Positions 1 to 11,951 of a DNA stretch of 64,000 nucleotides are shown here, one piece after another. The stretch lies in the NCBI GenBank assembly GCA_013368325.1, contig JAACJK010000223.1:186001-250000 (forward strand). Direction: 5' to 3'. How positions within the stretch are numbered: position 1 is the stretch's first letter; each line of letters opens with the position of its first letter. Source of the DNA: Ephemerocybe angulata (Eukaryota; Basidiomycota; Agaricomycetes; Agaricales; Psathyrellaceae). The notes under the pieces are model-generated. The model worked only from the letters and a program-made list of their open reading frames with translations. It searched no databases and was not told where the DNA came from. The position numbers were made by a program, and so were the translations under genes.

Positions 1-1
1 A

Positions 2-211
2 GTGCGCAAGACCGTATCATCAATCCTCTTCGATCCACCCCGCCCAGGGGAAGACTCCGAAGACGACGACGAGGAGTTTGGGGATACGCCAATGGAGATG
101 GTGCGCTATGAAGGCCTCGGGCGAAGGAGGGCTCTCGCAAGGGAGGAAACTGAGGGCACTCCGCAAGGTGGGGCTGGAGCGACGCAGGCAGCAAACGGCG
201 AGGGCGTTTAG
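2..211 (+). CDS. C-terminal exon of a DUF6533-type membrane protein, cut by the window edge
   Basis: Only the last about 69 residues are inside the window. They start at an RKTVSSILFDPP motif and run into an acidic tail (EDSEDDDEEFGD), then a basic stretch (GLGRRR), before a stop. The same tail, including FDPPRPGEDSED, closes the intron-rich gene at 43821-45831. A weaker version ends the broken copy at 21570-24163. By that homology this is the cytoplasmic tail following the last transmembrane segment of a multi-pass membrane protein. The nucleotide match to the 45.6-kb copy across the tail is close, which suggests recent duplication or conversion. Function is unknown. The reading frame is certain only by comparison with the paralogues. 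Confidence 0.7.
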   Translation: MRKTVSSILFDPPRPGEDSEDDDEEFGDTPMEMVRYEGLGRRRALAREETEGTPQGGAGATQAANGEGV

Positions 212-1970
212 GGTTCTAGTAGTATGCGAAGCTGAGCTCATTCTCTCGTACACATATGCCAGTCATTGCTTTGAATTTTCTTGTTCTAAAATAATATTTA
301 TTGAATATTCGGGCGGATCAGCAAGCGTTGAAGTTCTTCCACGCAGGTCTTGAAAGGGATATGTTACTTCAAGACTTGTTCTCGCCTGGTGCATCGTCTC
401 TACGCAGCACCTGGCTCACCATCGCAGACCCGTCCTACTCGGGGCCATGTTCGACGACGAGCGTTGATATTGATGAAAGCCCCTCAATGCAATATGAGCG
501 TCACCTGGTCCTCATGGCGGCCTCCCCCTCCTCCACTCTCGTCTGATGCATGCAAAAGAGCAACAGAATTCGTTCTCCCTCAACGAACGCATCTCTCTCA
601 ATCACTCGCCAACGGTCTCGAGAATGCAGCTCGGCGACTCATTCGAAATGTCCACGTGCAGGACATAGGAGAACAAGATCGAGATACATATGTAGGCTAC
701 AGGAAATGAAGTAACAAGACAAGGAGACAAAACTGGGCGAATAAGAGCGCGCACGCCACTCGCTCGCTATGTCCAAGGGTAGACATATGGACCTCGTACC
801 AGGATGCACCCAACACGCCGCCAGCACCTTCTTCACGGATTGCACGGCCCTCGCCCTCTACAGACTACTCGTCGTAGCTCACCTACCCTAGCCAAGCGCG
901 GTGGCGGCGTCAGAGACACCACATTCTGCCAACCTGAAATTAGAGTGAGGAAGCATGAGGTGCGCGAAGGCTCGCACGATACACAATCGACGCCGACCGA
1001 CCGAGACCCGAGTCGCGCCCTGCCAAGAACGACGACGCGAAGACAAAGGTTCGGGGACAATCGTCGCTCGCCGCTCGTTGCAGGCACGACAAGGGTAGAA
1101 ACGAAGATTTGACGTTGGGTAGGTGGGGTCAAAGATAACACGAAACAAAACGCGAAGAAGAAACGAGATGGAAGTAGAAAGAACGACAGAGCGAGTGAAA
1201 GGGCGCGCGACCATGAATGGCGGGGATCTGGATGGTCGAAAGGATTGGGGATCGACGGTCAAACGAAAGTGATGCGTCGAAAGAAAGGGGCGTAGGCGTC
1301 GATCGGGAACGAAAGGAACTGAACGATGATCAAAAACACTTACCAGTCGCTGTCCGACGCACTCAACACCCAATCCACTTTACTCCCCAGCCCTCGTCGT
1401 CATCGTCGGCGAAAAACAGCCCGAATCACAAATCAAACCCACCTCCGAGTCCCCCTCGTCACCCTTCCTCCCACCCACACTTTCTCTCCAACAACAACCA
1501 GTATCACCCCTCGCACGCCCCTCAAACCAACCTCGCCCCCAACCTCGTGTCCAGCCTCCACATATATACCCGCCCCCTCTCGCGTATCTAGAGCAGACGG
1601 GCGACGCAGTGACGTGCGGCGATCACCAGCTCTAGAGACGAGAGAGGGAGGAGAGAAGGAGGAAAGGAAGAACGCAAACGGAGGAGGACGCAAGTGAAGA
1701 AGACGCACCGAATGAGAAGCGAAGAAATGATCAGGTACCGATGAAGCGCTACTAATCGCGCTTCTTCGCAAACCCCCTGACTCTGTTGCATGCTGCATGG
1801 AGGTCATGCTCGGCGTAAACAGCACCGACGTAACGAAGGTACATGAAATGGGGAACTCACTTTTCTCGGCCAGCACGCCGTCCTAGATACTACCCGAAAC
1901 GCTGTCGCATCACCCTCGCTCGTCGCCACGCTCCCACCACCTCCATTCCAAGTCCATCGTCGTCTCCCTA
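212..1970. other. No gene assignable
   Basis: Many overlapping open frames exist, but none has a recognisable domain, convincing splice pattern or paralogue. Part of the stretch (about 1330-1560) is pyrimidine-rich on the plus strand and contains a TATATA run near 1561. A promoter is possible, but no gene can be tied to it. Confidence 0.5.
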
Positions 1971-1974
1971 CTCT

Positions 1975-2700
1975 CGCCATCCGTCGTCATCGTGGTATGT
2001 CGTCCTGCTCCCGGTTGAGTCCTTTCCCCATCAACGCTGTTCGTTTCAAACCCGCCATCCGCCTACCCATCGCTGCCCGTTCATACATCCCCATCCTCGT
2101 CGCCTCTCGGCTCTCGCCCCCATTCAGGACTACCTCTAACTCATCCACAACTCGACCACACCCCATCCACGCACTTCGTCGTCTCCACCCATCACCGCCT
2201 CCCATCCTTCCGCCGCCACCTTCGTAACACAATTGTAATCGTAGTCGTAGACATTCGTCGTTCGACGCAATCGTCGGGCACCTGTGTAGTAGTCGGTAGA
2301 AGACACTCCACGGCTCCGGCGCGCACACCACCCATAAGTGATAGGCGCCGAGACACCCATCGAACGGCGTATACTCAACCATCGACAAACCACGAACAAA
2401 ATCACCAACCCGAATCCCCTCCCCCTCCACTTCACCTCCTCACACCCATGTTCATCCTTCCCGCACCAACCGTTACAACTCTCCACCTACCGTCCCCCTC
2501 TCCAGCTTCTCCCACAAACTTGTTCCCAGCCAGAAGACGATTCCATCCCTCGAGGCCCTTGCAACAGAGAAGCAATGGCGGCGAATGGTACTACCACAGG
2601 AGGGTCTGAAGTCGACGGGAGATATGGGGGTCGGGGGCGAAGATCGATTGTAGCATTTTAGGGGCCTTCGATACCGTACTGGAGATCGACGGTCGAACTC
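1975..2700. repeat. Diverged tandem duplication, copy 1
   Basis: This block shares collinear landmarks with the block starting about 970 bp downstream. They include a CATCCGTCGTCATCGTGG-type run (1979 versus about 2946), AAGTGATAGGCGCCGAG (about 2336 versus 3308) and a CTCCCACAAACT..CCCAGCCAGAA run (about 2508 versus 3525). On the minus strand both copies can encode similar peptides (GAYHLWVV versus GAYHFWAV; FWLGTSLWEKLE versus FWLGTSLWERLE). That hints at an old duplicated coding unit, but no complete gene model holds together. Confidence 0.5.
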
Positions 2701-2944
2701 GAGACGGGGCGTCGGTGAAAAGGTTCTTCGATACCGGGTGGTATCGAGGGTCAAGGACGAAAGGAAATGAACGAGTCCCTCAAGCCCACTGACGAGCCGA
2801 TGGGCCAAGCGCTCGAACGTAGCACCGACGGCGGTGTCGGTGAGGGTGAGGGCGGCGGCGGCGCTGTCGAGCACACTGGAGACGCTTCATTCGATTCAGA
2901 GCTGTGGTGCGGTGCAGGTCGAGAGCTCCGCGCCGAGTCAGTCC

Positions 2945-3600
2945 CATCCGTCGTCGTCGTGGTACGTCGCCCCGCTCCTCTTTGCGCCCTCGCCTTACTC
3001 ACACTCAGACTCGCTGAACATCAACCCACCGCCGCCGTCCTTCATCTATCCCCCATCCCCCATCGCCTTCATCCTTCATCGAACTCTCATCGCCACGGTC
3101 ATCCACCACACCTCCCGATCCCCGCCTTATTCGTCCTTACCCTATTCATCGTTGCTTCACATCCTCCCGCCTCCACCGCTACTCCACGTACTCGTAGTCG
3201 TACTCGTAGTCGGCAATGGTCGTTCGCCGCACGCGTGTTGAAGCAAGTAGAACACACACTCCACAGTTCCGTCGCGCAGAGGGGGACATCGACGAACACC
3301 GCCCAGAAGTGATAGGCGCCGAGTTCCGAATGCCGCGCAATCAACAATCGACGAACCACTAACGAAACCCCACACACGAAAGCCCTCCCGCTCGAATTCC
3401 CCACTTCCCGCCTACATCTTCCTTCCCATAACAAGCGGTATATCCCCCAAAACGCCCATCCCACGCCATCCCACTCCATCCCACTATCCACGGTCCCACT
3501 TTCAGTCGTCCTACTCTCCAACCTCTCCCACAAACTCGTGCCCAGCCAGAACCCGGACGACGACTCCACCAGTCATGGCGCGCGTGACTGAGAAGGGGTG
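2945..3600. repeat. Diverged tandem duplication, copy 2
   Basis: Second copy of the roughly 1-kb unit described at 1975-2700, in the same orientation. The minus strand carries a 156-codon open frame (3099-3569) with the shared FWLGTSLWERLE and GAYHFWAV motifs. It ends in a GAC/TAC/GAG-rich tandem codon run near 3185-3215 that the first copy also has in shorter form. Divergence is substantial, with indels between landmarks. Whether the unit was coding is unresolved. Confidence 0.5.
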
Positions 3601-5880
3601 AAGGCGGACGGTACGAGTTTGACTCGACGGACGACCTGTCGGAAATGAGAGCTACGCACGCGGGAGCTCGAATCCAGGGATGTTCGAGGGGTGCGCGTCG
3701 AGCTATCAAACGTCCAGGACGACACCCGAACCCTGTCGTCCCTAATCACATTCCCCCCTAAGTCTTCCCTCCCACTACAACCGGCACCACAGCTAGCACG
3801 GCCCTCAAACTCCCTCCCACCCTCCAACCTCCCCTCCAAACTCAGTAGTGGACCGAGATGGCAGAGAGGGTGTAGGTTGATGCCGAGGTCGACGTGAGTA
3901 GATCCAGCATAACATGACCGATAGCGATAGTGTCCTCGTCGGACCGTGAGTTGGCGATGGAGGGTGCGACGAGAGCGGTCTAGACGAGGTAAAGGGCGAC
4001 GAGGGTGTGAAGTGCGCCGAACGCCAACTGACGAGTCGAGCGAGGGGCCGGGTCCGGTGGGGCGGTGGCGAGGGGGGAAGAGGAGGGGCTCGATGTCGCG
4101 CTCAAAGGTCACAGAAGAGAGTGAGTGGCTGCGGGGTGTTAGAGCACGTCAATGGAGAAAGTGGGAGGCGTACATGGATGTGGGCGGGGAGGGGATCGGA
4201 CTCGGAGAGGGCGCTGGGTGGCGAGGCCAGCGAGCTCGACATGTGCAGGAGCTGATCCGTCGTTGCGGACGGCGAGATGGGTGCTGCTGCAGGTCTGTTA
4301 GCGCGTAATTCGTCGTTTCAGCGCGCGACACGTACGGCGATGGGGCTCTGGGGACGAGGACATGGTGGTGGGAGCCAACAAGGAACGCCCTGCTTCAACT
4401 TGATCTTTGATGTAATGACTAAGCGTTAGGACCTTGCTCCCGTTGCTTTGGCTGTCTGCGACCCAGAAAGTCTGAGGGGTGGAAGGATGTGTCGCGAGCT
4501 GTGAGCTGGGCGAAGGGAAAAATGTGAGCACCCGACGAGCGGGCGTGGCTCCGGCGACGGATTATTTCTCGAGGCGTGCAAACCCGTCGGCGAGCGATGA
4601 TCCGCTGCACGACCAAGTTCAACTGAGACAAGCGCACCCGTCGCTTCCGTCGTCCTCTCGACTGTCGCATCAAGCCATCGCGACGTTCACTGATCCTGCG
4701 TCCGTCAGGACTCAGTAGCGTTGGCGATCCCAACGGCATCCCTCATGCCTGCCATCAAAAAGCCCACCTCCAACGTACACACACCTACACACACACCGAT
4801 CGACATCGGATTCTGTGATCGTTCGGTCAACAAAGGAGACCACCTCCAACGCATGTCCCTTCACATTGGCTCATTCTACATGTATATCCGGTGCGTCCGT
4901 TTCTTTCGCTGTGCTGCCTCACTCCCATCCGCTCGTGCCCGTGTCTTGCCCGTGTCCACTCGGAGTGCCAGGAGGAGTGGACCACTCCTCCTGTCCCGTG
5001 GGTACAGACTCCGATATACGTATCCGCCCTCCATCGTAGCTCTAGTTAGCATATAACCAAGCAGTTTGTTTAGAATACTCGATACATTCCCCGCTTTGCG
5101 TGTGTCCGAGGGGACCGACCATCCGGTACAGGCGCGAAGCGCCAATCCATCGTGATTCGTTGATGAAATCCGGTGTGAAGGTCGAACAGGGCTGGATGCT
5201 GGAGGTCCGACTGGCACGGGCCTATTCTGTTACTTCTGGGTGAGTAGGCTTACACCAACATTAAGGGCAAAGTTGGTAAGATAAAGAGATGGCTTTCCGG
5301 TCGATTTGGAGACTAACTCCTGCTTCATGGCATGCCGTATCTTTCAGTACTTCTTTTGCAGCCAGAGGCAGCGCACTCTATAGCTACCATTCCCAGGGGT
5401 GGTATTCGCTTGACGATCACGGTGCCCGGCGTCGTGAGGTAGGGACCTGTAGAGACCTCATCTCACCTTGTCGCGTAGATGGCGATGCACAGATGCCCAT
5501 CCAATGAAACCACGAGATGCGATCGATGGAGCTCCGAGACTCGTTGTCGACGACCTGCGAAGCAAGCATTTACGCACATGTCCACGAATACCAGGACACA
5601 GCACTCAAGCCTACTCAAGCGCCCTGGACCTAACCCTGGAAACGTCGATTCTAGGTACGCGTACGCCGAGAACACAGCGCCCTTGGTAGAAAAACGAGAC
5701 CGTATGTACCTCGCGCCCTAGCTAAGCAGAGCTAAGCGCGCCCGCCGGCCGAGGCTGGGCACACGTGGGCTTCATAGATCCACGCGGCAGTTGACTGATC
5801 TTGTTGTGATGGTTTAATGATAATGTTTCGTTTTATTCACCGACCCTGCAAGTGGGTAAATGACCTACATACATGGCACC
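3601..5880. other. No gene assignable
   Basis: Open frames here are short and low in complexity, with no domain or consistent splice sites. The segment about 5760-5880 resembles the segment about 6960-7050. Both lie upstream of the tandem secreted-protein genes, so the promoter regions were duplicated together with the genes. Confidence 0.45.
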
Positions 5881-5902
5881 TGCGCCACCTGCTCCGCCAA
5901 TA

Positions 5903-5910
5903 GATATAAA
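5903..5910 (+). promoter_or_regulatory. TATA box of the first secreted-protein gene
   Basis: GATATAAA lies about 95 bp before the start codon at 6004. The paralogue has the equivalent AGATATAAGG about 65 bp before its start. Confidence 0.5.
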
Positions 5911-6003
5911 ACACAGAGCTGTCTGTCGCCAGCAAGTGGCATATTATATATCCCATATCATCGCCCCCCCAGTTCCCCAACGCCAAGACCATCATATCCC
6001 ATC

Positions 6004-6534
6004 ATGCGCCTCTCGTTGATTGCCCTCATACCCCTTACCGCCTTGTTTTCTGTGGTACACGCCCACAGCGATGTATGTATAAACGTCTTTTCTAACGTTT
6101 CATCGTTCTCACCTCAACCGTGAATCCATTAAGTACTCGTACGAAGCAAGAGAACATATCGACGAACTCGCAACGCGGGCGTTCGACGACTCTCTACTCA
6201 CAACACGGCAAGACCTGGCCAAGCTCTCAACTAGGGACCTCCTCGACGAACTAGAAGACCGCCTTCAAGTTCAGCGTAGGGACGAGCCTCAAGAGCCTCA
6301 ATTTGAATGTATAAAATGCCACGGTAAAATCCCCTGGCTCACTGGAAGGATGGCTGTACGTTTGTCGCCGCCCGCTGAACAGTGCTGCGTCTTATGATTG
6401 ACTCAACTTTTTAGGTCATCATGCACGTCAACAAACAGGAGTACCGTGACCATACATATTGGCGACAGATAGGTTTTAGACCGAGCGAGTTCGAGTACCC
6501 TCACTTCCCAGACATGCGCAAGCATCGGCGTTAG
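6004..6534 (+). CDS. Small secreted protein with zinc-finger-like C-terminus, tandem copy 1
   Basis: Three exons (6004-6072, 6134-6355, 6415-6534) give 136 residues. Introns are 61 and 59 nt with GTATGT/GTACGT donors. Residues 1-20 form a clear signal peptide (MRLSLIALIP.. ending VVHA). The next part is a charged helix-like segment containing DELATR and DLLDELEDRL, a style common in basidiomycete small secreted proteins. The C-terminal third has CIKC followed by two histidines spaced as C-x2-C-x15-H-x8-H, a plausible zinc site split by the second intron. The neighbour at 7162-7768 has the same introns at the same phases. The zinc-finger reading is inference, and the role (effector, processed peptide or other) is unknown. 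Confidence 0.8.
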
Positions 6535-7087
6535 GCCGACACAATCTGATCATCATCCACCCCCCATTCCAATTTCCCGACCATGGGGCGACTACCCGAC
6601 CGAAGACGATGACTCGGCCGCCGCGGGCTGTCTCATGATAGTTTTGTACATAGCCAGCTCGCATTGATCATCTGCACTGTATAAAAGGCTCGGATGTACC
6701 AACGGAACTCAGTCCTCTCGACATATACCAAACCCCTCTATACACCCCAGAGTGGATGATAAATGGACGCAGTAATCCAAAACAGAGGAAACGAATGTTG
6801 AGGCGCATCCTCCTGAGACCTCCGAGCGCCCCCCAACTCTCGCTAAACTGATCGCTCATGAACCTTGTGATATTCAACTCGATCCTATACTCCCTCCGAT
6901 CATCACAGCGGTGGAGTTCTGGCTACATATATACGCGCGCACAACAGAGGGTACACGAATGCTTCGAGGCCTCAGATCCACGCGGCGTGTCGCTGATAGC
7001 TCCTGTTTCGGAAACATCATGCGTATTAACCGACCGTGCGAGTGGATAAAAGATCTGCATGCCATCTATGACCCCTGATCCGTACAT
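6535..7087. other. Intergenic stretch with duplicated promoter region
   Basis: No gene seen. The part from about 6960 repeats, with divergence, the region upstream of the first secreted-protein gene: an AGATCCACGCGGC run, then ACCGACC(C/G)TGC(A/G)AGTGG. This supports a tandem duplication that included the 5' regulatory DNA. Confidence 0.5.
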
Positions 7088-7097
7088 AGATATAAGG
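7088..7097 (+). promoter_or_regulatory. TATA box of the second secreted-protein gene
   Basis: AGATATAAGG sits about 65 bp before the start codon at 7162, matching the TATA element of the upstream paralogue. Confidence 0.45.
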
Positions 7098-7161
7098 CAA
7101 GTAGCAGCAAGTGCAGGTATAGACCACATCTATCCCCGCCCCCAGTTGTCGAAACTTCATT

Positions 7162-7768
7162 ATGCGCCTCTCGTTGATTGCCCTCGTACCCCTTACTGCC
7201 CTCCTTTCGGTGGTACGCGCGCACAGGGATGTATGTATGCGTGTCTGCTCCAAGGTCTCATTGTGACTAACGCTCCCCTTCACATCGAACCGTTCAGTAT
7301 ACTTACGAAGCAAGAGAGCACATCGACGAACTCGCAACGCGTGCCTTTGACGACTCTCTACTCACCACCCGGCAAGACCTGGCCGACCTTCCAACTAGAG
7401 ACCTCCTAAACGAGCTCGAAGACCGCCTTCAGCGCAGGGTCAAGAAAGAGAAGAGCCTCGCGGACTGGGATCAGTCCAAAAGGGACACCCTGAGGCGCTG
7501 GATCCAACTGCACTTGGTAAAGGGTCGTTACTACTGCATAGAGTGTGGCAGTTCTGGTATATGGTATAGCACTCAAAGCAAAGTACGTTTGTCATCGCCG
7601 AACACTGTGCTGCCGTTTATCATTGACTCGATTTTGTAGGCTTTAAACCATATCAAGGAGAATAAGTCCCATGTCCATTGGCTTCTAAATGGTGACGGGG
7701 CCGAGGTGGTTGTTTTGCCGAACGGTGAACTCCGCATTGACCCTGTCAAAGAGGCAGGATCCGGTTAA
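7162..7768 (+). CDS. Small secreted protein with zinc-finger-like C-terminus, tandem copy 2
   Basis: Three exons (7162-7230, 7298-7582, 7640-7768) give 160 residues. Exon 1 and the first half of exon 2 are almost the same as in the gene at 6004, including the signal peptide and the DELATRAFDDSLLTTRQDLA segment. A basic, Trp-containing insert of about 20 residues follows before the finger. The C-terminal motif is CIEC with later histidines at the same C-x2-C-x15-H-x8-H spacing and one extra histidine between. After the finger comes an acidic tail ending GSG. Conservation of spacing despite divergent surrounding residues argues that the motif is functional. The protein is probably secreted; target and role are unknown. 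Confidence 0.8.
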
Positions 7769-8168
7769 CCCTTGAATGACGGGTTGGTCCAAACTCGACC
7801 AACGTGTTGGTAAATGATGAGCCAGTATGTTGTAAATTTTTGAAAGTTATTTGATTGGGGCCATGAATGGAAGCCAAAGTCATCAGTAATATTTGAGGGT
7901 GGTGTATAGTAAGAGCTGTATTGCATGTGGAAGTGCGATGCACGCTATCTCGAGTCTGCAGATCGGAGTCTCAGGTCATTTCTGCCCTGCAAAACGCCTT
8001 GCACCCAAGTCGTTCTGCAGGCAGCTGCGCCGTGCATCGGGAGAGGGCGTAAATACGTCAGGGCCTATCTGTCCTACTACTTGAAGGATTCACTGCTTTA
8101 ATGGGTATACAGGAGGGTGCTTAATATAGGGAATACTACCGGCGAAGGTATCTCAATGTGCGCAACCA

Positions 8169-9040
8169 TCAGTCACCGTTCCAGTGGAACTCAGCGATGG
8201 GTCCAGCGTCGGGGTGGTCGGGGCGGCCAGTATAAATGGAGACGAGGAAATTGATCGGGTCAGCCTGCTGGTCACGGAAATCGAACAAGCCGTTGGTAAG
8301 GTTCTCGATATCCTGAACTTGGATGTCCTGGATGACACCCTGGTTCATAGTGAGCGTCATCTGCACATCCTCAATGTTTCCCCCAAGCGGGGTGAAGCTA
8401 GAGACCTGCGTCTGGCCGCTGGGGTTCTGGTACTCGGCGTTAAACGCACTGAGGAAGTCGTTCCGGATATGGGTATCCTCGTCCGCGAAGGTGTCTTCGT
8501 GTGTTGCGCTCGAGGTCTGGAGCACGAAGAAGTACTCGGCCCCGCTGGGGACGGGGCACACGTAGGTATCGCCTTCGACGCGACGTCCAAGTGCCGTTTC
8601 GTTTCCTGCCCGTTGCGCCCGTGCAGTGCGCTTACCGAGGGGGCTAGTGCCGCTGTGATGAATGAATAGTCAGCTTACGGTCACAGAGTCAACTTGGGAA
8701 GCTGGGGTAATACACACCGGATCCAACGCCTCTTATCTTGAGGCCCGATGTTCACAATACCAGTGGCATCGTCTCCGACCGCCAGGCAGACGCCGCTCAG
8801 CGAGACTTGACCGACGTACTGAGCACAGCCGCCACCGCTGTAGAGGTTGTAGACGCTGCCCTCGTCCTTGTCGAGGATGTAGCTCTGGGCCTGGCCAAAC
8901 TCGATGCACGACCCGAGGGGAAGTGGCGACGTTGTACCCTGCTGGGCATTGGTGCACATGTCGCTGAGCCAGGTGCTGATCTTGTCACCGACGACGAGCT
9001 GGGCGGCAATGATGGTGATAATAAGCAGTTGAGAGAACAT
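8169..9040 (-). CDS. Predicted secreted protein with dibasic processing sites
   Basis: Two exons (9040-8718 and 8652-8169) separated by a 65-nt GTGTGT..CAG intron give 268 residues. The first about 19 residues (MFSQLLIITIIAAQLVVGD) are a signal peptide. The mature N-terminal part is cysteine-rich (MCTNA, SCIEF, GGCAQY, GVCLAV). Around residues 100-137 lie several dibasic sites (DKRR, LGKR, LGRR), then a second domain beginning VCPVPSGAEY with an acidic, glutamine-rich character. Dibasic sites suggest Kex2-type cleavage in the secretory pathway; that is inference. I recognise no family. It lies tail-to-tail with the secreted gene at 7162-7768. Confidence 0.7.
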
Positions 9041-9116
9041 GTTCAGGAATGAAGTAGTTGGGAATGTTAACTTGGTTTGTGTTGCGTTGATAAGAAATAG
9101 TGTCGAGTATTTAGCC

Positions 9117-9125
9117 CTTTATATA
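9117..9125 (-). promoter_or_regulatory. TATA box of the minus-strand secreted gene
   Basis: On the minus strand the sequence reads TATATAAAG, about 80 bp before the start codon at 9040. Confidence 0.55.
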
Positions 9126-9229
9126 CCATCGAGGACTTCCTGTATCCCGTCTAAGGTACCGGTATGTGCAAAGTTGCGTGAAGGCTTAGAGCCCCTACCC
9201 GCAGTCAGGAGAACCATTTTCTGAGGAGC

Positions 9230-11940
9230 CTTCGCAATGAGTCTTTCTGGAATTGGGCCCCAACGTTATTTGGCCGCCCCACACCGCTCCAAATCTAAAC
9301 AAGTATCACAAGATGAGGTTTAATAGAGAATCCAGCTCACAACAATGGAGAAACAGTTTACCAAACCCGAGCCGCATGCTATTTCATCGCCACACCAAAC
9401 AGGCGCGTCACTGCTTGGACGCTTGGCCGTGAAGCCGACGGTACGAAGAAGATCAGAACATGGCGTCTCTGCATACTTGACGTCATACATGAGCGCTCTA
9501 CTAGGATTACGGCGCTCTTGAAACAACATTCCTGAGTTTGGCTGAAGTCGTAATGTCAGTGGAGATCAAGTTTCCGGGTAATTGGAATCCTCACCTGTAA
9601 GTATGCCTATGTAATAGTGACCAGAGCCACCTGTGGTGCACCAACCTCTCGTTATATCGCATCTTCGAACAGACCGGAGCACCGAGTACGGATCGAATAA
9701 GTAGATTCGAACTACGGCTCAAACTCATCAAAACCTGATGACTATCTCCCCATAACGAAAATTTGACTGCGTATAGATCAGGTGAGGGAGTGCATGTCCT
9801 ACCTAAAAATCATAATGGACGCCCTTTCACTCCACCTTACTCCCTGTGAGAGGAAGTTCAGCGGGAATGTATCGCCTCGTCTTACGTCCCACTGTCAAGA
9901 CAAGGTCGAAGCATCCGACTATCGCTTTATGTAGCAGCTTCCTCACTATGTGGTGCCATATATGTGCATATTTTCTCTCTTCATTCCAGACCCCCGAGGA
10001 CTTCTACCCACCTGCTGGTCGATGTTAAGCAGCCTAACGCCATCACTCGGCTAGTCTATGTCGACTCGACCAAGCAGGCATTGATACAACTCCTACGGCG
10101 AGAGAGAGCTCAGTGGTTGGTCAGTCTGTTGACAAGATCACCCATTTCCTATCTATTCTTTGATATGTTTCCCTCTTCTGGCTATATTCCTTCCTTTGGC
10201 GATCTATGGACATCGTATATCGGTGAGCAGCGTGAGCCATATGCATCTACTGCTATGACTTATTTGGGAGCGGTCGCCCAACAGGTTTCGATTAATCGAA
10301 GGATCTAATCTCTAGCAACGCACATACACCCAACGCCCAACTTCCCTCCCTCGCTTCTCCTCCTCACAGATTATACTCAACTTCTTTCATTTACCATTGA
10401 ACACTCAAGTCGACCACTCCCGCCCACCTAATCCATGGTTCCTTCAGACCCTTCCTGCTGATGTCCTTGTCTAGCAACCGATCGAGGATCTATGAAACAT
10501 CAGTTGAAGGTCGCACGAGAACGGCGTTACGGAGATGCAGGCGAGCTGGGTAGTGACAATAGGAACGTTTCAGATGTGGATGGCGGAGTGGATAAGTACT
10601 TGCCGGCTTCGTATACCTAGAACGTAAGACTTAGGGAGAATGAGACTACCCACCAGGGACCCATCCGAGGCGACGTTTTACACCTTCCCAGCTTCCCTCA
10701 GCACATCCCTCGCACAATTGTTATTCCAAGCTCAACGTGAATCCCCTGTTTCAAACCACCTCCAAGCATACCCAACAGCGCGACACCATCCATTTCCCCC
10801 CCACCAAGCAGCCGAAAGCCCGGTATACTGTGTGGTGGTGGAGGCCAGTACACGTCGTCCAAAGGCCGGTGGTCGATCTCGGAACGTCCCACCACGATAG
10901 TCTTGCCAGGTGATGGGGATGCTGAGCTGACGACTTCGATGCGCGCGGGCGATGAGGAACGACTGGGAATAAAGTTACTTGAGTACATACTTTTTTGCCT
11001 GCAAGTACGACCCAAGTTATCCGTGTTAACTTGGTCGTTTTTCTAACTTTCCCTCAAGTAAACTTGACTAAACAATGTATGTATTTAAAGATGCTTTTGT
11101 TTCTCTTCTGTAGCCTTATTGGTGGTTCTCGCATTGCAAGGGTTCGATTATCCGTCCACTATTCTGGGTAACACCGGAATACGGCTAAGGTAAGGGTGGG
11201 GAGAGCCTTTCCATCTCGGGATTCTACTGACAAGTCAAATATACGGTAGGGGCACTGTAGTAAGGAGGCAGTCAGTAGTAACTAACAAGGAGAATATATC
11301 TAGTGTAGTAGTATACCGGGAAACAACTATGCAGTTAGGATGCAGTGTCAGTGCAATGAACTTTAGGCCGAAGCTCGCCTTTACACAGAACACCTATTGC
11401 TCGCCACCCAGAATTTCTACTAGTCTAAAATCTTCAGTTCTACACTCATTGAGACCTATTATCTCTATTTCATCTATTTTTTTCATTCGTAAATTTCTGA
11501 TTGCGCTTCGAACATGAGTTCATGTCCCGGGCACTGGTGCGACCGTGTGATGCCACTTACCTGATGATGATGGGCCCGCAGCGCACGCGCTCAATCTGCT
11601 CACCCAGGGAGCTGCGCCCAACAATTTCCTTTAGAACTCTGATATGTTGTAGAATAGATGGTCTGAATAAATATATCTGCGCTACGCGAAGTGACGAAGT
11701 TTATATGAGTGGAAATCAAGCTTGTAGTATGGTTTGGGGCGTTCGCGCGCGCCCCGAGGAAGCGCTCAGGATGGAAAGGGTGAAGAAATATCATAGTTCT
11801 GGACTTTACTAAGATACAGGAGATACTTATACATGTAGAATGACTTCTCTGGTATGCTTGTACAGGAGCTACAGGACTTCCAAAGTGTGTCTTGGGCATC
11901 AAAAACGGTACATGTAGTTCTCTTCCTCACCAAATTCCCT
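9230..11940. other. No gene assignable
   Basis: Short open frames without domains. A 105-codon minus-strand frame (10698-11015) and a 114-codon plus-strand frame (9964-10308) are the longest. Neither has paralogues, a signal peptide or a convincing splice pattern. From about 10970 the base composition becomes AT-richer and ACTTG/CAAGT words recur up to about 12110, which may mark an old transposon. Confidence 0.45.
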
Positions 11941-11951
11941 TGAATATATAC

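Noticed and set aside
10577..10600. tRNA A box (GGCGGAGTGGATAAG)
   Set aside because: No B box or cloverleaf follows at the right distance.
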